Of a stretch of 47,381 nucleotides of DNA, positions 1 to 8,780 are shown in pieces. A model generated the notes under the pieces. It had not been told where the DNA came from. It saw only the letters and a program-made list of their open reading frames with translations, and did no database searches. Source of the DNA: Bacteroidota bacterium (GTDB lineage Bacteria; Bacteroidota; Bacteroidia; Bacteroidales; VadinHA17); NCBI GenBank assembly GCA_022561875.1, contig JADFQJ010000020.1:1-47381 (forward strand). Direction: 5' to 3'. Positions within the stretch are counted from its first letter, which is position 1. The number at the start of each line of letters is the position of its first letter. The position numbers were made by a program, and so were the translations under genes.

Positions 1-234
1 GGCCACCATCTTCTCCCGGGCGATATTGCCATGGTACTTGATGCGGGGACTGAGAAGCTGGTCATTGGAACCGGGGCCAGCGGTATGATGAGTGTATCAG
101 AGAGTGTGCTGGAGCTGTGCGAAAAGCGTGGGATCGAAGTCGAAGCATGCCGCACGGCTGCGGCTGTAACCCGATTCAACGAAGCTGTGGAAGCAGATAA
201 GGCTGTCGTAGCTTGTTTCCACCTGACCTGTTAG
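1..234 (+). CDS. Mth938-like domain protein (5' truncated)
   Basis: The frame is open from base 1, so the gene begins before the window; about 77 C-terminal residues are visible. The text contains LVIGTG, then a serine/glutamate-rich helix, KRGIEVEACRTAAAVTRFNE and the ending ACFHLTC. This matches the C-terminal half of the small Mth938-like (DUF498/NDUFAF3) fold, usually about 110-130 residues, where a conserved LxIGTG strand is followed by GIEVE and a final HLTC. The family has no settled bacterial function. It converges with pepD, leaving only about 46 bases between the two stops. Family assignment rests on remembered motif pattern. Confidence 0.75.
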   Translation, partial: GHHLLPGDIAMVLDAGTEKLVIGTGASGMMSVSESVLELCEKRGIEVEACRTAAAVTRFNEAVEADKAVVACFHLTC

Positions 235-280
235 CGAAATTCAGTGATAACAATACAATTTCTCAACTCTTTTTCTTCCA

Positions 281-1741
281 CTACCCTTCCGGCATATTTT
301 CAAGCACATCAACCAGTAGCTTCCAGAATCGCTGTGTTGATCCTATATGAAGCTTCTCATCAGGTGAATGAACACCTTTTATTTGCGGACCTACGGAGAT
401 CATATCCAGATCAGGGTATTTTTCAAGGAACAATCCGCATTCCAGTCCGGCATGCATTGAACGCACTACCGGTTTTTTATTAAACAATTTCTCGTATGAA
501 CCGGCAACTATTTTTACTATTTCAGAATCAGGGTTAGGCGCCCATCCCGGATAGCTTCCTGTAAATTCAACCTTCGCTTTGGCAAGCAGGAATGTACTGG
601 CAACCTGATCGGCAATATCTTGCTTAGACGAATCAACAGAGCTCCTCTGGCTGGTTGTGATAAGTATCCGGTTTCCTTCAATAAACTTTACCGAGGCAAG
701 GTTTGTTGAGGTTTCAACCATGTCTTTCATTTCCTGACTCATTGCTACAACCCCATGAGGACAGGCATATATAGCATTTAGCAGCTGTTTCTGAACACTT
801 TTTGTAAGAACTTCTTTGGGTAACCCTGCATGTTCGTAGTTAATTTGCAATCCGGGTTCGGTTGCTGCGAGTTCATTCTTAATTTCCCCGGAGATTTTAT
901 TGAGATAACTCTCAAAAATATTCTGATATTTTTTCTTTATGATAAAAACAGCTGAAGCTTTTCTTGGAATAGCATTTCTTAGGTTTCCCCCATTGAAATA
1001 ACTGATTCTTATCTTATACAATTTTGCTGCATTCCATAGTATCCGGTTCAGGATCTTATTTGAGTTCCCCAGTCCTTTGTCAATATTATCTCCTGAATGT
1101 CCGCCTTTCAGACCGTCTATAGTAATTTTATATGCAAGGAATTTATTATGAACCGGTTTGGTTTTATAAGATAACGTTGCTAAAGTATCAATACCACCTG
1201 CACAACCAATGAATAGTTCACCTTCATCTTCTGAATCAAGATTAATAAGAGTTTTGCCATTGAATAATCCCGGTTCTAATCTTTTTGCCCCGATCATCCC
1301 TGTTTCTTCCTCAATAGTGAATAAACATTCAATTGGGCCATGCTTAAGTCCTTCATCTGACAAAACAGCTAACATTGCTGCCATCCCGATACCATCATCA
1401 GCGCCGAGTGTCGTTCCATCTGCAGTGATCCATTCACCATCAATATATGCCCTTATTGGATCGTTATCAAAATCATGGTTTGATTCAGAGTTTTTTTCAG
1501 CAACTATATCCATATGACCCTGTAAAACAACCGGTTTTACAGCTTCCATCCCGGATGTAGCATTTTTTCTGATAAGGACATTCCCCGTTTTGTCAGTAAC
1601 TGTTTCAAGACCGGATTTTTCTGCAAAATTCAGCAGATATTGCCTGATTTTCTCTTCTTTACCGGAAGGACGAGGAATTTTAATTACATCTGCAAAATAA
1701 TGCCAGAGTATTTTAGGTTCAAGCGAGCTTATATCTTTCAT
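281..1741 (-). CDS. pepD: Cytosol non-specific dipeptidase / aminoacyl-histidine dipeptidase (M20)
   Basis: A 486-residue cytoplasmic metallopeptidase that would split dipeptides, including X-His, in peptide catabolism. Di-zinc M20 motifs are visible in order: GHMDIV with His76 and Asp78, LGADDGIGMA with bridging Asp115, and EEETGMIGA with catalytic and metal Glu residues at 144-146. A dimerisation insert with GGHSGDNID follows around residue 215, and the C-terminal half carries HAGLECG and GVHSPDE, which complete the metal site. The length fits PepD. The ATG at 1741 gives a normal N-terminus with no signal peptide. A TAnnTTTG-type box lies about 25 bases upstream. The gene is transcribed alone. 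Confidence 0.93.
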   Translation of the reverse strand: MKDISSLEPKILWHYFADVIKIPRPSGKEEKIRQYLLNFAEKSGLETVTDKTGNVLIRKNATSGMEAVKPVVLQGHMDIVAEKNSESNHDFDNDPIRAYIDGEWITADGTTLGADDGIGMAAMLAVLSDEGLKHGPIECLFTIEEETGMIGAKRLEPGLFNGKTLINLDSEDEGELFIGCAGGIDTLATLSYKTKPVHNKFLAYKITIDGLKGGHSGDNIDKGLGNSNKILNRILWNAAKLYKIRISYFNGGNLRNAIPRKASAVFIIKKKYQNIFESYLNKISGEIKNELAATEPGLQINYEHAGLPKEVLTKSVQKQLLNAIYACPHGVVAMSQEMKDMVETSTNLASVKFIEGNRILITTSQRSSVDSSKQDIADQVASTFLLAKAKVEFTGSYPGWAPNPDSEIVKIVAGSYEKLFNKKPVVRSMHAGLECGLFLEKYPDLDMISVGPQIKGVHSPDEKLHIGSTQRFWKLLVDVLENMPEG

Positions 1742-1764
1742 GATTCAAAAATATAAAAGAAAAA

Positions 1765-1772
1765 CAAACTTA
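1765..1772 (-). promoter_or_regulatory. Candidate Bacteroidota -7 box for pepD
   Basis: Read on the minus strand this is TAAGTTTG, an exact TAnnTTTG match 24 bases before the pepD ATG. No clear TTG -33 element was seen at the usual spacing, so it is only a candidate. Confidence 0.4.
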
Positions 1773-2017
1773 TATTATTGTGTGAACAGAATTTTTAAGC
1801 AAAACATTTGTGCAGCATATTGATAACATGGGTAAATCATTATCTTCGGGCGCTGGATAATGAAGGATGAAAAGTTTTAGGTTATTAATCTGCCTTAAGC
1901 TCCGGCGTTTATGTATATTGATAAGTTGTTTTTTTTATTTCGCTGTCGCTTATAAGATTATTATCACATTAATTTTAGTTATTTTGAATTTCTTTTAATA
2001 AAAAACCGATTTGCATT

Positions 2018-3217
2018 ATGTCACAAAGAACCATTGTAACTTTGCCTGGTGATGGAATTGGCGGTAATGTATTGAAGCAAGCCATCAGGATACTTGAAGC
2101 AGCAGGTTTCACAGCCGGATACGTTGAAGGAGATATTGGATGGGAATTCTGGAAAAAAGAAGCCAATCCTCTGCCTGACAGGACTATTGAATTAATTAAG
2201 AAACACAAAGTAGCTTTATTCGGGGCAATTACTTCAAAACCTAAAGATGAAGCTGCGGATGAACTTGATCCGGCATTGCAAGGTAAGGGATATGTTTATT
2301 CCAGTCCGATCGTTGGTCTCAGACAGCATTTTAACCTGGATGTTTGTATCCGTCCATGCAGATCATATAAAGGCAATCCGTTAAACTTTATTCGCAGGGG
2401 CAGAAACAATACGATTGAGGAACCTGAGATAGATGTGGTTATCTTTCGTCAAAATACCGAGGGTTTGTATGGAGGAGTGGAATGGACCGATCCGCCTGAT
2501 AAGGTGTATGAAGCATTAATGACACATCCGAAATTTGTAAAGAATTTTGGTAATAATCCTAAAAATGAACTGTCGGTATCAACCAGGATTTTTTCAAGAA
2601 AAGCGACTGAAAGAATTCTCCGTGCAGCTTTTGACCATGCCAGGGAGTATAAGTACAGGTCGGTTACTTTGTGTGAAAAGCCAAATGTAATAAGAGAAAC
2701 TTCCGGTATGATGTTTAAGTTAGCTAAAGAAATTCGGAAAAGTGATTACCCTGATATTGAGCTCTGGAATACAAATATTGACGCACAGATGATGTGGCTT
2801 ACAAAAAACCCGGAAAATTATGGTGTTATCGTTGCAAGTAATATGTTCGGTGACATAGTGTCAGACGGTTTCGCGGGTCTGATCGGGGGGTTGGGTTTTG
2901 CATGCAGTGCACAATTTTCTGAAGAGGGGATCGCGGTATTTGAACCAACACACGGTTCGGCTCCCAAATATGCCGGATACGACATTTCGATAGTCAATCC
3001 AATTGCAATGATAGAATCGTCATGTATGATGCTGGATTTTATTGGCGAGAATAAGATCGCTGTAAAAATCAGGAATGCTATTGCTAAAGTGATATCTGAA
3101 GGAAAGGTCAGGACATACGATATGATGAAATTGCCCGGTCGTCCTGATGTTATCGAAAAAGGTGCTGTATCGACTGAACAAATGGCAAATGCGATTATTG
3201 AGAACATAGTTTCATAA
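2018..3217 (+). CDS. Isocitrate/isopropylmalate dehydrogenase family protein
   Basis: A 399-residue beta-decarboxylating dehydrogenase. It shows the GDGIG start (residues 11-15), the substrate-binding arginines in LRQHFNLDVCIRP (about 102 and 112) and in FRQNTEGLYGG (144), the metal aspartates in NMFGDIVSD, and the nucleotide-binding stretch EPTHGSAPKYAG followed by NP. The NTEGLYGGVEW stretch and the length favour an isocitrate dehydrogenase-like enzyme over LeuB, and no leucine genes are adjacent. The substrate segment SSPIVGLRQ differs from the SxN segment of E. coli Icd, so isocitrate, homoisocitrate or another 3-substituted malate are all possible. Cofactor choice cannot be read reliably. 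It stands alone, with a nested palindrome just after the stop. Confidence 0.85.
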   Translation: MSQRTIVTLPGDGIGGNVLKQAIRILEAAGFTAGYVEGDIGWEFWKKEANPLPDRTIELIKKHKVALFGAITSKPKDEAADELDPALQGKGYVYSSPIVGLRQHFNLDVCIRPCRSYKGNPLNFIRRGRNNTIEEPEIDVVIFRQNTEGLYGGVEWTDPPDKVYEALMTHPKFVKNFGNNPKNELSVSTRIFSRKATERILRAAFDHAREYKYRSVTLCEKPNVIRETSGMMFKLAKEIRKSDYPDIELWNTNIDAQMMWLTKNPENYGVIVASNMFGDIVSDGFAGLIGGLGFACSAQFSEEGIAVFEPTHGSAPKYAGYDISIVNPIAMIESSCMMLDFIGENKIAVKIRNAIAKVISEGKVRTYDMMKLPGRPDVIEKGAVSTEQMANAIIENIVS

Positions 3218-3221
3218 ATTT

Positions 3222-3271
3222 ACCCTGTGAAATATTGCTTCGCAATAAATCTTTGATTTATTTCACAGGGT
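3222..3271. repeat. Nested palindrome (perfect three-way junction)
   Basis: A 12-base arm ACCCTGTGAAAT (3222-3233) pairs exactly with 3260-3271. All the sequence between is used by two small hairpins, ATTGC-TTC-GCAAT (3234-3246) and AAATC-TTT-GATTT (3247-3259), with no unpaired base at the junction. There is no clear T-run on either side, so it is not a standard rho-independent terminator, though it sits right after a stop codon. A degenerate relative with the same TGAAAT/ATTTCA arms lies at 24978-25015. Confidence 0.75.
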
Positions 3272-3371
3272 GAATTAAAAAAACATTAATTTTCAGGTTT
3301 TATAAATAATTAGTTAATAGTCGGCATTCGGCAGTCCACAATAGCCCAGTCTTCAGATTGCCGACTTAAAA

Positions 3372-3929
3372 ATGCAAAGTATAATGAAAAAGGAAGTTTT
3401 GAGAATCTGGCCCGAACTGGATTGGATCCGGGATAATGAGTTAAGAGAGAAGACAGCAAAAACATGGGAAATAGCGTTAGAAAGAAGTGTGTTAGGTCCG
3501 GATGATCTGGAAAAGATACCTTTTACACTGAAGGCAGGGCCTGATTTGAAAGTCAGTTTTATGGTGCATAAGAGGTGTGTAGTCCATATTGCGAAAGAGA
3601 GCGGTAAAAAAATGCGGAGTTTTTTTGGTGATGAGCTTCCGGTTGATATGGATGTTCTGATCTCCGGAGCGATTTTGGCAGATGTTGGAAAACTGGTTGA
3701 ATATGAGCTAGATGAAAAAGGGAAAGCTGTTCAGGGTAAATATGGTAAATACCTGCGGCATCCGTTCTCAGGAGTTTCAATTGCTGAGGAATGTGGAGTC
3801 CCTCCGGAGGTTTGTCATATTATTGCAGCACACGCCGCTGAAGGCGACCTTGTAAAAAGATCTACAGAAGCATATATTGTGCATCATGCCGACTTTATGA
3901 CTTTTCTTCCGTTTAAGAACAGGTTTTGA
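3372..3929 (+). CDS. HD-domain (phosphohydrolase-like) protein
   Basis: A 185-residue soluble protein with an HD-superfamily pattern: an early FMVHKRCVVHIAKE helix with histidines, SGAILADVGKLVEYE, then LRHPFSGVSIAEECG, IIAAHAAEGD and a final HHADFMTF. In typical members the second motif reads HD (as in LLHDIGK), but here it is AD, so one metal ligand seems lost while the later histidines and aspartate remain. It may have altered metal binding or an atypical activity. The likely start is ATG 3372 or the internal ATG at 3384 (MKKEVL). The substrate is unknown and there is no informative neighbour. Confidence 0.7.
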   Translation: MQSIMKKEVLRIWPELDWIRDNELREKTAKTWEIALERSVLGPDDLEKIPFTLKAGPDLKVSFMVHKRCVVHIAKESGKKMRSFFGDELPVDMDVLISGAILADVGKLVEYELDEKGKAVQGKYGKYLRHPFSGVSIAEECGVPPEVCHIIAAHAAEGDLVKRSTEAYIVHHADFMTFLPFKNRF

Positions 3930-3962
3930 TGTATAATCCGCTTTTGCGTTCACTTCAAACTT

Positions 3963-4000
3963 CAGCCGGCATAATTGCTTATGTCCGGCAGAGCCGGCTG
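3963..4000. repeat. GC-rich inverted repeat downstream of the HD gene
   Basis: CAGCCGGC (3963-3970) is matched exactly by GCCGGCTG (3993-4000). Inside, GCCGGCATAA pairs with TTATGTCCGGC through a four-base loop and one bulged T. It lacks a following T-run. It could be an RNA 3'-end structure or a relic of a dispersed palindrome. It stands out by base composition from the AT-rich surroundings. Confidence 0.5.
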
Positions 4001-4092
4001 ACGAGAAAGACAACGGTGAATTTCCCGTAACTCTGCTGTGGTAATATGTTTCTATATCTGTGTTTTGGGGTTCAGAATATTGATTATTTTGC

Positions 4093-4100
4093 TATTTTTG
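4093..4100 (+). promoter_or_regulatory. Candidate -7 box for the SLC13-cysQ operon
   Basis: TATTTTTG matches TAnnTTTG. A TTG occurs near 4065-4067, but the spacing of about 25 bases is longer than usual. The implied leader is about 105 bases before the ATG at 4214. Confidence 0.35.
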
Positions 4101-4213
4101 GTTTTCTGCAGAAGCTTTTTTTTATACGAAAATGACTATTAAAATGATATAACTCAGTATATATCAGTGAATAAGATTGAAATTTCGATACATTATATTA
4201 TTAAGCAGGATTT

Positions 4214-5992
4214 ATGATAAATTTTCATCTGATCCTTGTTATTATCGTTATCCTTTTTATCCTTATTTCCCTTTACCTGGAATTACTGGGGGCAACTTTT
4301 ACTTTCCTGGTGGCAGTAATAATATTAGGTTTTTTTGGAGTTCTCACCCCACGGGAGATACTGAGCGGCTTTGCCAATGAACAAATCGCAGTGATAATAA
4401 TGTTATTGCTTTTTGGCGATATTATTCGCCGTACTGCGGTAATTGATAATATGTTTGAAAAGATATTCTCAGGTGCAAAAAGCTACAAAGGGTTCCTTAG
4501 CCGTATGATGCTGGTAGTGGCCGGCTTTTCTGCCTTCCTCAATAATACTCCGCTGGTTGCAGTAATGATGCCTTATGTAAATAACTGGAGTAAGCGTAAC
4601 GAAATCCCACCGTCAAAACTCCTTATTCCTTTATCTTATGCGGCTATTCTGGGGGGATGTGCCACTTTAATCGGAACTTCTACTAATTTAATTGTTAATG
4701 GTTTAGTGGTCGATCAGGATATTGTGCAAAATCTGGAACCCCTGAATATTTTTGATTTTGTCTGGGTTGGAGTTCCAATGATCATTATCGGATATTTGTA
4801 TTTTATGTTTTGGGGTTACAGGCTGTTACCTGAAAGGAAGCATCCACTGGATGATATACAAGGGACAAACCGGAACTATTTGATTGAAACCCAAATACGG
4901 AAAAAGTCACGGCTGATTGGCAAAAATATTGGAGAATCAGGATTGCGGGATCTTAAAGGATTATACCTGGTTGAAATACAGAGAAATGAAAAAAAGATAT
5001 TTGTAGTTTCAAATAATCTTGTTCTGGCCGAGAGTGATATTCTTGTTTTTGCCGGTAATACTGACAAGGTTACTGATCTAATTGACAGAAATTTAGGGCT
5101 TTCTATACCTTCAGTTGGTATGTTGCGAAGAAAGAAAAAGACCGAGATTGTGGAAATTGTCATCTCACATAACTCATCACTTATTGATAAGAGTCTTATG
5201 AAAATAAACTTCCGTGCAAAATTTGATGCTGCCGTAATCGGGGTTCACAGAAATGAAGGAAGGATTGAAAGCAAATTAAGAGATGTCGTTTTGAAAGCGG
5301 GGGATGTATTATTGTTATATTCGGGTGATGATTTTATCGGCAGGTCGAGGGATACCAGTGATTTTTATTATATTTCAAAGGTAAAGACTTACCAGAGGTT
5401 TGAGTGGTACAAAATCCCCATACTGATCGGCGGTTTGGTTTTATCTATTATCCTGTCAGCATTACATATTATACCATTGTTTATGGGACTTATAGTTTTG
5501 CTTCTGGCTTCTCTCGTTATGAAGGTTACTAATCCGAAAGATCTTCCAAAAGGTATTGATTATGACCTGGTTCTCATTATTGTTATGTCGCTTGCATTAG
5601 GTACAGCCATGATTAAATCCGGGGCAGCAGACCTTATCGCGAATTTTTTCATTAATATTTTCCTTCCTTTTGGCAAAATAGGTATCATTTTCGGTATCTA
5701 CCTGATAACAGCATTCATGGGTGCATATATTACAAATAAAGCAGCTGTGGCAATTATTTTCCCAATTTCTCTTACAATGGCGGTAAACCTTGAATTGCCA
5801 TATATGCCGTTTATTCTTGTTGTAGCTTATGCAGCAGCAGCAAATTTTATGACACCTGTCGGGTATCAGACCAACCTGATGGTGTATGGTCCGGGAGGTT
5901 ATAGTTTTAAAGACTTTTTTAAAGTGGGTTTCCCGCTTACGATGATCTATATGGTTGTAACTGTTACAATTTTAAGTTTAATTTATTTTTAA
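4214..5992 (+). CDS. SLC13/DASS-family permease with two RCK_C (TrkA-C) domains
   Basis: A 592-residue inner-membrane protein. The N-terminal half has hydrophobic helices from residue 3 on and the DASS signature NNTPLVAVMMP, followed by GTSTNLIVNG. Two soluble TrkA-C/RCK_C-like domains follow around residues 215-290 and 300-380. The C-terminal half repeats the transport motif as TPVGYQTNLMVYGPGGY. This architecture is common in bacterial anion permeases for sulfate or dicarboxylates. The next gene, 15 bases downstream, is cysQ, which makes sulfate the best guess (inference), as cysQ and SLC13 genes often occur together in Bacteroidota. The first ATG after the upstream stop at the end of a leader is used. 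Confidence 0.88.
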   Translation: MINFHLILVIIVILFILISLYLELLGATFTFLVAVIILGFFGVLTPREILSGFANEQIAVIIMLLLFGDIIRRTAVIDNMFEKIFSGAKSYKGFLSRMMLVVAGFSAFLNNTPLVAVMMPYVNNWSKRNEIPPSKLLIPLSYAAILGGCATLIGTSTNLIVNGLVVDQDIVQNLEPLNIFDFVWVGVPMIIIGYLYFMFWGYRLLPERKHPLDDIQGTNRNYLIETQIRKKSRLIGKNIGESGLRDLKGLYLVEIQRNEKKIFVVSNNLVLAESDILVFAGNTDKVTDLIDRNLGLSIPSVGMLRRKKKTEIVEIVISHNSSLIDKSLMKINFRAKFDAAVIGVHRNEGRIESKLRDVVLKAGDVLLLYSGDDFIGRSRDTSDFYYISKVKTYQRFEWYKIPILIGGLVLSIILSALHIIPLFMGLIVLLLASLVMKVTNPKDLPKGIDYDLVLIIVMSLALGTAMIKSGAADLIANFFINIFLPFGKIGIIFGIYLITAFMGAYITNKAAVAIIFPISLTMAVNLELPYMPFILVVAYAAAANFMTPVGYQTNLMVYGPGGYSFKDFFKVGFPLTMIYMVVTVTILSLIYF

Positions 5993-6007
5993 TTATCAGA
6001 TTAAATT

Positions 6008-6838
6008 ATGAAAGAAAGTGAAAAACTGCTTTTAGATGCAGTTCATGCTTCCCTCAGGGCAGGAGAGGAGATTATTAAAGTATATGATTCAGAAGATTAC
6101 GATGTTCAATTAAAGAAAGATAAAAGTCCGGTAACATTAGCCGACCGGCAATCCGATAATCTTATAAAAGACATGTTTGCACCTGCAGGCATTCCATATT
6201 TCAGTGAAGAGAGTGAAAAGGCGCCTTATGAAGAGAGGACTGAATGGGAGAGATACTGGTTGGTTGATCCATTGGATGGAACCAAGGAGTTTATTAAACG
6301 AAATGGAGAGTTTACGGTAAATATTGCACTGATCGAAGACCAAACTCCGGTTATGGGAGTTATCTATGTTCCAGTTCAAAAACAGCTCTTTTTTGCCGTA
6401 AAGGGAACAGGTTCGTACAAAATGGAGAATGTTCAGGAGAAGGAACAATTTTTTTCCTTAAATGACCTGGTAAATAGAGCAAAAAAACTCAAGTCGAACA
6501 GAGAAATTAAAAATTTTCGTATTGCCGGCAGCCGTTCACATTTATCTGCTGAAACCAGGGACTTTATTGAGAAATTACAAATGGAATACGGGAAAGCTGA
6601 TATTGTGACAAAAGGCAGTTCGCTGAAACTCTGTATGGTTGCTGAGGGTACAGCAGATATTTATCCCCGGTTGGGACCAACAATGGAGTGGGATACTGCT
6701 GCCGGTCATGCAATTGCTTTGTTTGCAGAGTGTTCAATTATGCAAATAGATTCCGGTGAACCCTTATTATATAATAAACCAGAACTGCTTAATCCATGGT
6801 TCGTTGTCAAATCAAAAGCATTCGCCAGGGCTAAATAA
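6008..6838 (+). CDS. cysQ: 3'(2'),5'-bisphosphate nucleotidase CysQ
   Basis: A 276-residue member of the inositol monophosphatase superfamily that removes the 3' phosphate from PAP or PAPS during sulfate assimilation. The Li-sensitive metal site is clear: FSEESE (Glu67/68), then WLVDPLDGTKEF with Asp87 and Asp90, and the C-terminal EWDTAAGHAIA supplying the last aspartate. DKSPVTLADRQSD near residue 38 is the usual N-terminal signature. Length and motif spacing are normal for CysQ. It starts 15 bases after the SLC13 permease and is probably cotranscribed with it; no cysD/cysN genes are in the window. Confidence 0.93.
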   Translation: MKESEKLLLDAVHASLRAGEEIIKVYDSEDYDVQLKKDKSPVTLADRQSDNLIKDMFAPAGIPYFSEESEKAPYEERTEWERYWLVDPLDGTKEFIKRNGEFTVNIALIEDQTPVMGVIYVPVQKQLFFAVKGTGSYKMENVQEKEQFFSLNDLVNRAKKLKSNREIKNFRIAGSRSHLSAETRDFIEKLQMEYGKADIVTKGSSLKLCMVAEGTADIYPRLGPTMEWDTAAGHAIALFAECSIMQIDSGEPLLYNKPELLNPWFVVKSKAFARAK

Positions 6839-6888
6839 CACAGATCTGCCAATCCGGCATTATAATGTGAAGTTCTTAAAGTAAGATT

Positions 6889-8736
6889 ATGAAAGATGAC
6901 ATACTGAAGCGGTTGAAATATTTTTTTTTATACTTTTTTTTCTGGCTGACTTTCTTCGAGGTTGCAAGGATTCTTTTTCTTATTTATCAGTATAACACTT
7001 CACTGAATTACGGTTTAACTGATTTGCTGGCACCTTTTATTCATGGTTTTAAGCTCGACCTCTCTTCCGTTTCGTATCTTCTTGCCATACCTTTTCTTTT
7101 TATGATTGCCGGATCACTCCTTGAAGGAAAATGGCATGCAGTATTTATGGATATTTACACTTTCATTTTTCTTTTTATAGCCGTTTCTGTTGTAATTGTT
7201 GATGTTGAATTATATAAATACTGGGGTTACCGGCTTGATCACACTGCTTTTAATTATATCGATACAACAAAGGAGATGTTTGCATCGGTTAAGACATGGA
7301 CTATTTTCAGACAACTGGGTGTTGGGATAATAATGTTTTGGGTGTTCTGGATTGTTTATAAAAAATGGATTGCACGGATTATCGGGGACCTGAAACCGGG
7401 AAATTTTGCATCCGCAGGGATATTTCTTTTCCTAACAGGTTTGCTTATTATTCCTGTACGTGGTGGTTTGGGAATTGCACCTGCTAACGTTGGCATGGTA
7501 TTCTTTCATAACGATCCATTTCTGAACCATGCCGCGATTAATGTACACTGGAATCTTGGGTATTCATTTGCAAACCTTAACGATACAGAGAATTATTATA
7601 AAGTTGTTTCGGATAAGCAGGCGGAAGATTTTGTTGAAAAGCTTGACAAATCTGATGGTTATGTGGAGAAAGTGATCAGTACTGACTATCCTAATATACT
7701 GATAATCACTCTCGAAAGTTTTACTGCTAAAGTGATTGGTGCAATGGGTGACGAAAGAGGAGCTACCCCGAATATTGACAAATTTGCTAAAGAGGGAATA
7801 CTGTTTACAAATTTTTTTGCCACCGGCGACAGGACTGATAAAGGGATTGTAGGTATTCTCAGCGGTTATCCTTCACAACCAGCCAAATCCATAATCAAAT
7901 TTACCGAAAAGAATTCAAAACTTCCCAATATTGCGTACGATTTAAAAGAAATGGGATATTATACCTCCTTTTTCTATGGCGGAACAATTGATTTTGCCAA
8001 TTTTCGCTCCTACCTTATCAATTCAAACTTCAGCTCGCTTGTGACCATTGATGATTTTGACCCGGTACACAAAACCTCAAAATGGGGAGTTCACGATCAT
8101 ATTCTCTTTGGCAAGGTATTGAATGACCTGAATAATAGCGCAGAACCTTTTTTTTCGGTTGTTCTTACCCTTAGCAGTCATGAACCCTTTGATGTACCGA
8201 TGGAGACTGTTATACATGGCCGGGATGAAGACCATAAATTTTTAAATTCTGTATATTATACGGATAAAAGTCTTGGGGATTTTATAGAAGAGGCAAAGAA
8301 ACAACCCTGGTGGAATAATACACTGGTTATACTGGTTGCAGACCACGGAGCACGTAATCCCGGAAATAGTCCTGTCTATGTTGTGGAAAAATTCAGGATA
8401 CCCATGATATGGATTGGAGGGGTAATTACAGATGGAAATGAAAACAGAGAAGTAACAAAATATGGTTCACAAACAGACATACCCCAGACACTTTTTGGTC
8501 AGCTTAACGTGGATAAAAATTATCCCTTTTCAAAAGACATTTTTGCCGGGAGATCCAGCTCTTTTGCATTTTATACTTTCAATGATGGCTGGGGATTTCT
8601 TACCGATACACTTATCCAGGTATTTGATAATATCAATCACCGGCTGATTTTTGAAGAAGGGGAGGGGAAAAGCAAAACTCCTTTTCAGGGAAGCATTTAC
8701 CTCCAGAGGACATATCAGGATTTTCTTGATAAATAA
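6889..8736 (+). CDS. LTA synthase-like membrane sulfatase/phosphotransferase
   Basis: A 615-residue protein with about five N-terminal membrane helices (residues 10-190) and an extracytoplasmic alkaline-phosphatase-type domain from about 265. Metal and nucleophile residues are visible: NILIITLESF with Glu276, GDRTDKGIVGILSG with the presumed Thr316 nucleophile, LSSHEPF and VADHGARNPG near the end. This is the LtaS/sulfatase-like architecture that moves phosphoglycerol or phosphoethanolamine groups. Gram-negative Bacteroidota lack lipoteichoic acid, so envelope glycan or lipid modification is more likely (inference). It lies 50 bases after cysQ and may be its own unit. Confidence 0.88.
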   Translation: MKDDILKRLKYFFLYFFFWLTFFEVARILFLIYQYNTSLNYGLTDLLAPFIHGFKLDLSSVSYLLAIPFLFMIAGSLLEGKWHAVFMDIYTFIFLFIAVSVVIVDVELYKYWGYRLDHTAFNYIDTTKEMFASVKTWTIFRQLGVGIIMFWVFWIVYKKWIARIIGDLKPGNFASAGIFLFLTGLLIIPVRGGLGIAPANVGMVFFHNDPFLNHAAINVHWNLGYSFANLNDTENYYKVVSDKQAEDFVEKLDKSDGYVEKVISTDYPNILIITLESFTAKVIGAMGDERGATPNIDKFAKEGILFTNFFATGDRTDKGIVGILSGYPSQPAKSIIKFTEKNSKLPNIAYDLKEMGYYTSFFYGGTIDFANFRSYLINSNFSSLVTIDDFDPVHKTSKWGVHDHILFGKVLNDLNNSAEPFFSVVLTLSSHEPFDVPMETVIHGRDEDHKFLNSVYYTDKSLGDFIEEAKKQPWWNNTLVILVADHGARNPGNSPVYVVEKFRIPMIWIGGVITDGNENREVTKYGSQTDIPQTLFGQLNVDKNYPFSKDIFAGRSSSFAFYTFNDGWGFLTDTLIQVFDNINHRLIFEEGEGKSKTPFQGSIYLQRTYQDFLDK

Positions 8737-8780
8737 GTTAACTAACTACCCTAACTCAACCTATTCAACTCACTCAACTT

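Noticed and set aside
244-483. Small forward gene after the Mth938-like fragment
   Set aside because: It lies almost entirely over the 3' end of pepD on the other strand.
3222-3271. Standard rho-independent terminator
   Set aside because: No T-run follows the stem in either direction, and the arm structure is a three-way junction.
4177-4380. Upstream small protein overlapping the SLC13 start
   Set aside because: Out-of-frame text over the first codons of the permease; no conserved features.
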